From: Adlercreutzia faecimuris
GTDB lineage: Bacteria; Actinomycetota; Coriobacteriia; Coriobacteriales; Eggerthellaceae
Reading direction: 5' to 3'
DNA length: 64,000 bases
Assembly: GCF_022669055.1 (NCBI RefSeq)
Contig: NZ_JAJMLW010000001.1
Coordinates: 186,001-250,000, forward strand
The position numbers and the translations under genes were made by a program. Position 1 is the first letter of the stretch. Each line of letters begins with the position of its first letter. The notes under the pieces were generated by a model that ran no database searches, was not told where the DNA came from, and saw only the letters and a program-made list of their open reading frames with translations. Positions 29,901 through 41,900 of this stretch are shown in pieces.

Positions 29901-32900
29901 TGAACAGGGTGTAGCGCACGTCGGGCGCCGCCTTCACCCACGCGCGGTAGGCGAAGATGGTGGTGGAGCCGTCGGCCTCGCGACGCTGGGAGGGCAGGTC
30001 CTCGAAGCAGAACCAGCCGCCCTTGCCCGGGTACTCCAGGCGCGGGGTCCAGCTGGGATCGGGGCTCCAGCCGTCGGGCGCGTCAGCATCGGGCACGAAG
30101 CGCAGCAGCTCGATCTGGATGAGCGTGCTGGCATAGCCCGGCTCGCCGGCGTCCTGGATGCCGTTGGAGTTGACGTCGTTCCACACCACGCCGGAGATGT
30201 CGCGGCGCGGCGCGGGCAGCTGGCCGGCGTCGCCGCCGCGGAACACGATCAGCTGGGACGTGGTGCCGTCGTCGGCCTCCACCTCGCGGATCTCCACGTC
30301 GTCGCCGTCCTTGCGGATGGTCAGCCAGTCGTAGGCCGCCGGCGCGCCCTCGGTCAGCTGGCTGGCCGGCACGCGCACATGGCTCTCGTGGCTGCCGTCG
30401 GGCGTGGCCACCGGCGCCGCCAGGATGACCTGGCCGTCGTTCACGCGGGTGTAGCGGTCGCGGTCGGTCGCGTCCACGGCGTCGCGATCCTCGATGGCCA
30501 GGGTGACCGAGGACAGCACGTCGGAGTCGATGGTCAGATCCTCGCCGATGTGGGACTTGGTGAGCAGCCAGTAGTTGTCGTCATCCGGGTTGCCGGTGCC
30601 GCCGGGGCCGGTACCGTCATAGTCCACGTGGGTCTCGTAGAGCTTCACGCGGTAGGACGCCAGGTAGTGCGCGCCCTCGGCATCGGTGTAGGCGGTCGGC
30701 AGGTTGTCGAAGAGGTACTCGCCGTTCTCGTCGGTGTAGACGCCCACCTCGCCGTCGCCGAGCTTGCCCCACTCGCCGGCGTCGAAGGAGCCGTCCACCA
30801 GGCTATCCCAGGCAGACTGGTTCAGGGCGGCCTCGAGCAGGGCGCCCACCTTGTCCGTATCCACCGTGCCATCCAGGCCGTACTTCCAGTTCACCACGTC
30901 CTTGGACACGCCGCCCGTGACGTTAGGCACACGCATCTCGAAGTCGACGGTGATCTTCTCCTCCGGCGGGGTGGTCTCCAGGCCGGTGCCCGGGTAGTCC
31001 GGGTTGTTGATGGTCACGGGGACGCTGCCCACCACGTGCGAGGTGCGCAGGTCAGATCCGAAGGTGAGGTTCTGCTTCCAGGCCCCCACGCCGCCGGTAT
31101 CGTTGACGGCCGCCGGATCCCAGTACCACTGGGTCAGCACCACCTTCTCGCCCGGCATGGGCTTGTCGTGCTTCTCGACCTCGGGGATCTCCGGCTTCTC
31201 CACCGCGCCCGGGTTGTCCGGGTCGACGGGCTCGTCGCCGCCGTCGCCGTCGCCGCCGTCGCCGTCGCCCGCGTCGGGGTCAGTCGGGTCAGTCGGGTCG
31301 GTCGCACCCGCGTCGGGGTCGGTCGCGTCGGGGTCGGTCGCCCCCGCATCGAGATCGGTCGGGTCGGTCGCCCCCGCGTCGGGGTCGGTCGGGTCGGTCG
31401 GGTTCTCGTCAATCTTGCGAATGCCGTCGTAGTCGGCGTCCTCCCACAGCACGCCGGAGATGGCGCCCTCGGGCACGGCCACCAGGCCGGCGTCCCAGTT
31501 CTCGAAGCGCTGGGCGTTGGTGAAGTCGTAGGTGTAGGAGATGCCGGCGGACGGACGCACCGTCACCGTGTTCTCCAGCAGGGTCTCCTCGGTGGGCGCG
31601 CCGGCCAGCACGATCATCGAGTCGGTACCCAGGCCCATCTCCACGTCGGGGCGCAGCCCGTCGGTGGGGGCGTTGAGGTAGTACACCGGCACGGTGACGA
31701 TGGCCCCGCTCGTCGGGTCCTTGGTGGCGCCGTCCAGCGGGCCGTTCATGACGGTGGTCTTGAGGTCGGAATCCTGCTCGTCGGCCGGGTCGTCGGTGGT
31801 GTTCGTGGTGTTGCGGAAGGTGAAGCCCCAGTTGGTGCCCAGGGTCAGCAGGTTCTTGCGGTCGATGCGCAGACGGTAGCCGGCCAGGTACTTGACCTTG
31901 TCCTCGTCCATCTTGTCCAGGTCGTCGTCAAGCGGGTCGGGCACGTAGGTGGGCAGGCCGGCGAACACGTACTGGCCGGCGTTGTTGGTCACGCGGGTGG
32001 AATGCTCCTTGGGAGCCCACTCCCACTCCTGCGTCTGCTTGTTGAACTTACGCGTGCGCTCCACCAGCTGCCAGGCGCCCTTGCCCTTGGCGATGGCGTC
32101 CGGGTTCCACCAGTACTGCTCAAGCGTCACCCGCACGTTGGGCACGCCGGGCTCCAGCAGGTCCTGCACGCCGTTGTAGTTGAGGTCGTTCCACACGTAG
32201 TTGCCCAGGTAGCCCTTGGTGGCGTCCACGTAGCCCAGGCCGAACTTGCGGTAGACCTTGAAGCCCTTCCACTCCTCGTTGTCCTCGTAGATGGCGTGGC
32301 CGTCCTCGTCGGTGGGAATGGCGGCGAAGATGGGATAGCACTCGCCCTTGACCGCCTTCTTGGTGCGGCTGTTGCTCTCGGACTCGGGGTAGCGGTCGTC
32401 AAAGTCGGGGTTGGGCACCACGTAGGTCTTCAGGTACAGGTCGTTGTCCCAGATGCCGCACGGGTCGGTCTTGTACTTGGCCTCGGCCGCGGCAAGCTGG
32501 GCGTCCGTCAGGTCGCTCAGATGCGTGGGCGCGGCGGTCAGCCCCAGGTCGGCCCAGTGGGCCACGATGAAGTCGAGCAGGCTGTTGTGCTCGGGCGCCT
32601 CCAGCGGGTCTTTGGTGTAGAGGTAGGGCGTCGGCTTGATGAGGCGCGTGCCCAGGGCGTCCTCGGAGCGCAGCAGGTAGTAGCGATCCGGCTTCATGTT
32701 GAAGCTGAACGTGCCGTCCTCGCCGGTCAGCAACGTGGCCGGCTTATCCTCGGCGTCGAGCGCCACCTCGTTGGACACCTCGCCGGTCTCTGGGTTGTAC
32801 TCGTAGAGCGACACCTGCATGTTGGCCAGGCGCTGCTCCTTCTGGTACTGGAGCGCCGAGTCGGGGTCGTTCTGGTCCTTCTGGCGGTCGAGGTAGCCGT

Positions 32901-35900
32901 CGATGAGGTCGATGTTGTCGTCGCTCGGATCCTCCGGGTCGTCCATGGGGATGCCGCCGTCGTACATGTCGTCGCGGAAGGTGACGCCTTCCACGGTGAC
33001 GGGCGCGCTGATGCCCACCTGGTAGCTGGTCATCTCGGCGTCGTAGGCGCGGTGGATGCGCTCCGGGTTCTCGAACACGTCGGTGTTGGCCGGATCGAGG
33101 AAGTAGTCCTTGTCGTAGGCCACCGGGCGAATCTCGAACGCCTCGGCCGTGGTGGCCACGAGCGCCGTCTCGTCCACGTCCGGGGTGTCCGGGTCGTCGG
33201 CGCGGTGCTCGATGTCCATCACGTAGTCAGCCTCGCCGTCGCCGTCCTTGTCCGGGCCGATGGCCAGGGTGGTCAGGGTATAGCCGGAGTACTTCTTGGG
33301 GAAGGTGAAGCGCAGCTTGTACTTGCCGGGAATGATGTTCGACATGATCCAGTAGCCCTGGTTGCCGTAGTAGTCGCTCTCGGTGGTATAGGTGTAGGGG
33401 CCGCCCGCGTCGGCGTTGATGTAGCCGCCGCCGGCGTTGAGCAGAGGCTCGCCGGTCACCGGGTCGCACTGGATCCAGCGGCCGGTGCCATCGCCCGCCG
33501 CGCCCTCGAGCCACAGGGGAACCTGGCCGTCGCGGTTGACGGGGAAGCCGTTCTCGTTGAGCAGCTCCACCACCACGCCGTTGACGCCGGGGTCGTTGGT
33601 CTCGCCGTCGAAGTCCAGGTCCTTCAGCATATCGTCGCTGCGCAACGTGGCCGGGTTGCCGTCCTCGTCGGTGCCCTCGTAGACGCCCTTCCACGTGCCC
33701 GTGGCCTCGTCGTACTCGGTGTCGGTCGCCAGCATGTAGCGGCCGTTCGGGCCCTTGTGGTAGGTGGTCGGGCGACCCTGGGCGTCGGTGGTCTCGGGCA
33801 GGCCGGCCTTGGTGTCGTTCTTCAGCTTGTCCCAGTTGAGGTCGATCCACACGTAGTCGCCCACGTAGCCGCGCTCGTCGGGCGCAGCCACCACGGCGCC
33901 GGCCTGGCGGTTCTCCACCAGGCGGGCCGACGCGTCGCCCAGGGCGTCCGCGCCGGTGACGTTGACGCGCTGCGCGAAGCTGTTCCACTGGGTCACCTCG
34001 GCCAGGCGGGCAGCGCCGTTCGGGTTCAGGTTGGGGTCGGTGATGTCGAGGTTCATGTCGAACAGCGCGTCGCCGGTGGTCGAGCCCAGGTACTTGGGCA
34101 GGTTCAGCGGCGTATGCATGTCGTAGGCCAGCGAGATGTAGCCGGTGGGCGGCAGGTACACGCTGTCCTTCTCGGCCTGCACCCAGAAGCCGCGCAGGGC
34201 GTGGCGCAGGTTGAGCGACTCGTCCGGATGCGCCTCCACGTAGGCCTTGAGCTCCTCGAGCGGCATGAGGCCCGCCTCGCGCAGGCGCATGCCAGTCGGG
34301 TCCTCGCGCATCTCGTTGATGGCCTGGAGCTGGAGCGCCTGGCTCGGCTGCTTCCAAAGCGCCGGCAGCGCGTCAGCCTCCAGGGCCTTCACGTGGGTCA
34401 CGTTGCCCTTGGCGTCGCGGGTCACCTCATAGGGGCCGGCCCACACGCTCACCTCGCGGCTCGGGCCCTCGCTGATCAGCTCGCGGCCGTTGGGGTGATC
34501 GGCGTCGCGCGGGTCGAAGCTCATCACCTTCACGGAATCCAGGTCCTCCACCCAGCCGTGCCAGGTGGACTTGCGGGGCACCGCCACGCGCTCCGGCTCG
34601 CCGGCCTCGTTGTACTCGAAGCCGCCGTCGAGCACCTTCGGGTCGCCCTCGTAGGGCAGCACGTCGAAGAGCACGGCATGGACGTACTGCTTGGCGATGG
34701 CATCGCTCGCGCCCAGGTTCTCGGCGCGGGACAGGTAGTCGTAGTTGCCTCCCTCGCCCACCATGACCGGGCCGTTGACGGCCTGGGTGTAGAGGGTGCC
34801 CAGGTCAGACGACGAGAACTTCGACTGGGCCTGAGCCGTGTTGGCCACGAAGCCCGCGCCCTCCAGCTGCAGGGAGAGCAGCATCTCGTTGGTGTTGTTG
34901 TCCAGGTTCACGTCGCGGGTGTCAAGGATGAAGCCCGTCTTGTTGTTGCCCTGCTGGGTGGGGATATAGGGGTTGTAGTTGCCCGACTTGTAGGCATAGC
35001 CGGTGGTGGTCATGAGGTCGGAGCTGATGGAGGAGTTGGCGTCCGCGCGGATGGGCATCATCATCTCGATGATGACGGCCTCGCCCTGCTGGAGCGTGCC
35101 GCGGATGTTGCCGCCCGCCGCCGACGTGAAGCGCCAGTTCATGAACTTGCGGTTGTAGCCCGAGCTCACCGAGCCCAGCTTGTCGGCGGTGGTGAGGCTG
35201 CCGCCCACGGTGGGCTGGGTCAACGTGACGTTGGGGTTCTCCACCACGCCCTGGGACACGAAGCTGTCGTCGAGCTTCTCGACGTGCCACGTCCACAGCG
35301 GCGTCTTGCCGTCCAGGTTCTGGGCGTATCGGTCGTAGACGACCTCCTGGTAGACGTTGCCGTTCTCGTCCTCGAGCGGTTTGCCGTTCTCATCCAGGAT
35401 GTCCACCATGTGCGTCTCCGCCTCATCGTGGTAGCCGATGTTGAGCGGGCTCAGCGGCTTGCCCAAGGCATCGGTCTTGAGGCTCTCCGCATAGGGCACG
35501 TACTGGAACGACTTGCCCGACATGGTGGACGCCGCGCCGAAGCCCTCGATGAAGGGCAGCACGATGGACAGGTCGGGGTTCGAGCAGAAGTCGCCCTGCT
35601 GGCCCACCACGCCGAGGGCCTTGAGCTGGGCGGTGCTCAGGTTGGTGAGCGTGATCTTGTAGCGCATCATGAGCGATGCGGCCGGGTCGATGGCCGGGCG
35701 GCCCACCACCCACTCGTAGCGCTCGGACGCGTTGCCGTTGTAGTAGGCCTGCTCCATGTCCAGCTTGAGCGTGGGGTACTCGGCCACGCGGTAGAAGCCC
35801 ACGCGGTCGCGCTCGGGGTTGGCGTACTTCGTGTCGTCGTAGCGCAGCACGGTGGACACGAAGTGGTTCAGGTGGGCTTCCTTCGACACCTGGGTGGTGC

Positions 35901-38900
35901 CGCCGTCGCCCGAGCCGCTGCCATCGCCCGCGCCGCCGGTGCCGTCGCCGTCGGCCTGGGCCAGCGGGCCGTCGGCCAGCGTGCGGATGCCCATGGTGGA
36001 AAGCGTGAAGTCCTCCAGCACGAAGGTGTGGCACATGACGCCGGCCGCGTTGGAGTAGAGCGACTGCGGGATCTGCGCCTTGGTCTGGAGCTTCTTGCGC
36101 TTGCCGTCGCTGGTCATGACGTACTTGCCCGTGGAGGCGTCGCGCTCCCACGCCCAGCCCACGTTCAGGCGCTGCGGGTCGAGGAAGTCGGCCTCCTGCT
36201 TGCCGACGGTGTCGCGGTAGTCGTTGAGCCCGTCGTCGGCGGGGCTGCCCGGCACGATGTCGGGCACGGCGTCCACGTCCAGGCGGAAGCCGCGCGGCAC
36301 CGGGTTGCGCTGGGCCACGGAGTCGTCCAGGATGGCGTCCCAGCCGGACTTCACCGGGTTGCCGGCGTCGTCGTGCTCCACGGCCTTGACCACCCAGCGG
36401 ATCTGGCGGATGTCGAAGTAGCCCGCCTGGTTGAACTGCGTGGTGTCGATGCGGGTATTGGTCTTGTCGCGCACGGCATAGCCGGCCGGATCGCCCAGGA
36501 TGACCCAGGTGCCCGCGCTGGTGCCGCCCCAGGTGCTGGGGTCGCGGCCGTCGGCGGTGTTGCCGTCGGGGAACTGGGCGCTGCCGCGGTCGTCCTCGCC
36601 GAAGAAGTAGTCGCGGTCGGCGTCGGTGCCGGGCAGGGCGTAGTTCTCGCGGTCGTTGGGCGTGGGCCCGTTCTGCTCGCCGAACACCGACTTGGGCTTG
36701 TCGGCATCCTGGGTGGACGTGTTGACGATGCGCGCCAGCACGTACACGCGCAGCTTGTCCTCCCGCTTGGCGGCGTCGTTGAGAGGCTGGTCGTAGACCT
36801 CCTTGAACTTCGGCTTCTCCTTGAACTTGGCCACGAAGACGGTGTCCTGGTAGTAGATGCCGAAGTCGGGGCTGGTCTTGTGGTTCAGGTGGTTGGCCAC
36901 GTGGTCGACGCTGAGGGAGCCGGTGCCGGTGATCTCGTCGAAGGTGACCTCGATCTTCTCGTCGCGGTAGTCGGTCACCGTGATGACGGTGCCGTCGGAA
37001 AGGGTCTCCTCGCGCTCGAACTCCACGCGCTTGTACCAGCCCTCGAAGATGTAGCCATCTTCGGGGATGGCCTTGGCACCGGATATGCCGTGGCTGTTGT
37101 CGCGGTACATGATATCCAGGTTGTAGGGGGTGTCCACGGTGCCGTGGACGTTCTTGTCCACGTCGGGATCCAGCGGCTCGGCCAGGTAGTAGATGTCGTA
37201 GGTGATGGGCTTGAAGTGCGCGGTGAACGTCGTGGCATGGTAGGTCACGTCCCCGGTGGGCTTGCCGTCCACGTCGAGCACGTCTTCCTTGTTGAGGTAG
37301 GTCTTCACGATGTCAGGAGTCAGCGTGCAGGTGCCGTCCTCGGCCACCGGCACCTCCATCTCCATCTCGATGTCCTTGCCGTCCATGCCGCCGCCGACCA
37401 CGGTCACTGTCCAGCCGGCGAACTCGTAGTGCTGGTTAGGCGTGGCCTTCGACCCGGTGATGCCGTCGACGGTGCCCTGGGGGATGTTGAAGTCGTTCAG
37501 GTTGGACACCTTGCCGTTCAGGCCGTCAGCCTGGTACTTGACGGAGTACACCGGCCCCTCGGGCACGGCAGGTCCGTCGCCCTCGCCGCCGTCGCCCTCG
37601 CCGTCGGCGGCGGGCTCGTCGGCGTAGGCCGCGATGCCCTCGTCGGCCATCGGCCCGTCGGCGTAGGCGGCGATGCCCGGGTCGGCTGCCGGCCCGTAGG
37701 CCGGGACATCGGCGCTCGCAGCCGAGGCTGCGGCCGCCTTGCTGGTGCTGGGGATCTGGACCATCTTGGTGGACCACTGCGCGCCCGGAACCTCCCACAC
37801 GCCGGTCTGCACGTAGCTCACGTAGGGGTAGGTGCGCACCACGGGCTGGCTCGGGTCGGAGAGCGGCGCGTCGTAGGACAGCGCGTTCAAGGTGCCGTAG
37901 TAGGGCACCTGCCAGTCGACGATGAAGCTGTTCACCGCCGAGCCGGTGTTGACGGCCTGGGTGACCAGAAGCTCGTTGTCGCCGGCCTGGTGCGAGTCGT
38001 CGGCCAGGTTGATGTCGAAGTCCTGGTCGGTCATGAGCGCGCGCTGGACGAAGGTGTCGCCGCGCACGCTGGAGCTGGGCTTCAGGATCTTGAAGAAGCC
38101 CGACTTGTCGTAGATGTAGCTGTCGGTGAGGTCGCCGTCGCGGTCGTAGTCCTTGGCGGGGATCTCCTCGCCCGTCACCGGGTCGATCTTGGCCACCTCG
38201 TCGTTGATGAGGCGCACGTAGCCGTTGTAGCGGCCCCAGCGAATGAAGCGGCTCATCTTCTGCTCGTTGAAGTCATAGGGCTTCTGGCCCGGCTCCGTGG
38301 CGGTAGGCGTCACGGACTTGGTGGCCTGGGTGCCGGCCGGCGTGACGGCGCCGGTGTCGGGATCAGTCCAGTCGTTCTCGTAGACGTGCGTCCAGCCCGG
38401 GCCGCCGTTGGCCTGCTGGAGCCAGCGCAGGTTGGTGTCGTGCACCGTGGCGTACATGGTGGAGTTGCCGCCGTTCCACGTGCGGAGCTCCTTGAGCTGG
38501 TCGGCGTAGCTCGTGTGCATGCCCGTGAGCGCGCTCTCCGCGTCGCCCAGGTTGTCGATGCGCGTGCGCACCTTGAGCGTGATGGCGTCGCCGATGAACA
38601 TGTGGCCATCGGGATGCACGCCGCCCCACTGCGCCTGGAGCAGGCTGTCGTACTCGTCGAACTCCTCATCGGTGGCATCATCCGGCGGCGCCAGCTCGAA
38701 GACGACCACCTCCTCGTCGTGCGAGGCGGACTTGATGTTGTCGGGCGCCAGGTCATCAGGCTGGTCGGCGTCGGGCTTGCCGTAGTCGCTGCCGCCCTGG
38801 GTGGCATCGTAGTTGTTCGACGTGTAGTTGGGCTGGTCGACCACCTTCACCGTCCAGCCGTTGGCCACCAGCTGCTTGGGCGTGAGGTGCTCGGTCACGA

Positions 38901-41900
38901 ACGTCTTCTTGTGGCGATCCCAGTGGTACCACTCCACCAGGAACTGGTAGTCATCGCCCACGTAGTCGTCGATGAGCTTGTAGCCGGCGTCCCGGGCCGC
39001 AAGGGCCGGGTCGTCGGTCAGCATCTTGTCGGTGTAGAACGTCACCTGCTTGGGCAGGTGCATCGCGAACACGATCTTGGCGTGCATGAGGCGGCCCGAC
39101 TGCGCGTAGCCGTTGTTCAGGTTGGAGAACTTGGCCTGGTACCACAGCGTGTCGCCGTACTGGAAGGCGTTGGCGTCGGGGATGGTGTCGCGCTGCACGG
39201 CGCCGTCGCGGCCGAGCCAGTAGTAGAAGTTGTTGCGGTAGTCGCGGTTGCCGTAACGATAGAGGCTCTGATCCCAGTACGCGCCGCTGCCCATGGCCGT
39301 GGGGTTGGCGCCGTTGTCGCCCGTGCCGCGGACTACCTCGTATTCCGCCTTCACGGTGGGGTACGAGCAGCGCAGCTTCAGGCCGGTCATGAGGCCCTGG
39401 TCGTCGCGCACATCGGCCTTGCCGGTGCGGTTGCGCTTGAAGTTATCGGCCGTGCGCACGGCCTCGTTGGCGTTCAGGCGGTAGGTGCCCTGGGCGTCGA
39501 GCGCATAGCTCTCGCGGAAGCGGTAGTCCTCGACGATCATGCCGTCATTGCCCGCCGGCGTCACGCTGTCAAGGCCGTGCTGGCTCTCGGCGTAGCGCTT
39601 CGTGAAGCCGGGCAGGAAGTTCACGGCCGGCTCGTTGTTGCGGGTGTAGCTGCCGTCGTCGATGGAGTTCTTCGGCAGGACGCCCACGGTGGTGACGTTG
39701 TAGGGGTACGTGGTGGCGTTGTAGTCATCAGTGTAGTCGTGGGTATCCCAGAAGTAGTAGTTGTAGCCGTCGCGCTTGGACGTGCGGTAGGTGGCCTGGC
39801 GCGCGTCGAGGCGCGTGTCCTCCCGCACCGCGCCCCAGCGGCGGTACTGCGGCGGGTTGCCCACCTGGTAGGGGTTGCCGGATATGTTGGAGTCGGCCAG
39901 GAACTGGTAGCCCGGCATCTTCGACGACACGAAGCTGCGGATGTTCTCGTAGCTGCGCCACGTCTCGGGGTAGGCCCCCTCGTCCGCGTCGGAGCGACTG
40001 GCGCCGGTGGTCATGATGGTGAACTTGAAGGTGTCCATGTCATAGGCGCGGATGCGCTGCTCGCCGTTGGCGTTGCCGTTGCGCGTGGACTCGTGCGACC
40101 CGCGGTAGCGGTCGCCGTTCCAGGCGCCCTCGACGGCCACGTCGTCGGGGTTGAAGCCCCACTTATAGTCGGCCGCCGTCTCGCCGGAGGTGTCCACGTC
40201 GCCGCGGGCCTCGAAGCGGATGACGAAGCGGTACTGGTCGACCGGCGGCTTGGCCGGCACGTTGCCCACGGCCGGCGTGCCCAGGTCGGCCACGTTCTCG
40301 TAGGTCACCGTGGCCTTGAAGTCGCGCCAGGCCTCCTTCGCGTCCATGTTGTTGTCCAGCTTGGCCTTGGAGTTGGCGGTGGCGTCGTGGGCGTAGTTCA
40401 CCGACCAGTCCTCGGCGGCGAAGCCCTGCTCCACGTCGGGCAGGCGGTCGTAGGGCAGGCCGTTGGAGCGCAGCGGCACGATGTTCTCGGGCAGCACCAC
40501 GGTCACCACGGGCAGGGGCAGGTCGCCCATCTGGCCGCCGTCGACGGAGTAGGTGTGCCACAGGCGCTCCCACCAGCCGGGCTCGTAGTACCAGCTGGTC
40601 GACCCCTTGGTGTTGGTGTTCTGGGCCAGCGAATCCCACCAGTAGCGGTTCTCAACGTGGACGTTGAGCTGGCGGCGCGCGCCCTCGCTTTCCAGGTAGT
40701 ACTCGTTCAGGGCGCCGGTCACGCCGTCGTAGCCGACGGTGTTCCACGTGCGCACGACGGGCTTGCGCATCTGGACGCGGGTGCCCGTCTGGGCGTACAG
40801 GTTAGGCGAGCCCTCGTCGCCGTAGTTCTTGTAGGCCGCATGCCAGTTGCCGGCCGACGTGGTGTCGGTCACCTTGACGCCGGCGGGCACGGCCTGACCG
40901 GTGTCGTGCCAGGTGCCGTCGGCGGCCTTCTCCCAGCGGGTGAGCGTGACGGTGTTGTTCTGCACCAGGCGGCCGTCCACCGAGGGCATGTTGGGCGAGC
41001 CGTAGGACTGGTCGTAGACGTACGGGATGTTCCACGAGCTGTCGTTGTTGCGCGAGCGCGCCGTCCACACGTAGTCCATGCCGAAGGGCTGGCTGTTGTT
41101 GGTGTCGCCGTCGCTCTTGTTGCCGTCGTTCTCCCAGGCGGTGCGGCCCTCGAAGTGCTCGATGTCGTAGAGCTGGTAGTAGGCCGACGCCTTGGAGGGC
41201 AGCTCGCCGGACGCCGTGTCCGACCCAGTCACCTCGCGGGTGTCGATGGGGCGCGTGAGCACGCGGTCGTACCAGTAGCCCGACGTGTTGGTGCTGAAGA
41301 GGTGCGAGCTGACGTCGACGATCATCTTGTAGCCCTGGTTGCCGCCGTAGTTGTCGCGGTCGGCGGTGTTGGCGCCGTTGCCGTCGATGTCACGGCCGAA
41401 CCACTTGCCCAGCGGCTGGCGCACGGTGATCTTGAGCACCCACGGCTGCGAGCTGTTGACGTAGTCGTCGCCGTGCTGCTTGCTGTCGCCGCCGCGCACC
41501 GCCTCGTAGCTGGACTGCGCCGGATCCACCGACAGGTCGGTGGAATGGCGCGTCAGGCCGTTGCGGTAGTCGGCCGGGTTCTGCGAGTCGGAGGGCGCGT
41601 CGTAGCCCATGTAGTCGCCGTAGGGCGTCTGCACCACCTCGACGCTCACCTTGGAGGGGTCGATGCCCGCCCAGCGGTCGCCCAGGGTGGCGTTCCAGCT
41701 GTAGCCGTTCGGGCCGTCGGTGCCGTTCAGGTAGTAGGCGTTGACCTTGGGCTTGCCGTCCACCATCACGGGCTCGGCGCCGCGCGGGTAGATGTAGGTG
41801 AACTCGACGGCGTCCAGGTTGCGGTCGCCGTAGTTGAGCGCCTGCAGGCGCGCGGTGTAGGACTGGTTGTACTGCATGGTGGTGTTGTACTGGTTGTACA

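Larger units (their letters stand above)
23945..33900 (-). repeat. Ten SdrD-B-like modules in the giant protein
   Basis: Each module opens with a G-x-V-W-x-D-x-(N/D)-x-(N/D)-G-I strand and calcium-loop-like pattern and contains a later D-x-x-G-x-(Y/W)-x-F-x-x-L element. Openings lie near 33880, 32225, 31480, 30210, 29585, 28955, 28225, 27590, 26735 and 25600. Examples are GYVWNDQDYDGLIDEDE and GVVWNDVNSNGIQDAGEPG. In staphylococcal Sdr proteins such modules form a calcium-stiffened stalk beneath the ligand-binding head. Modules 7-8 and 9-10 resemble each other pairwise, which suggests duplication of a two-module unit. Confidence 0.85.
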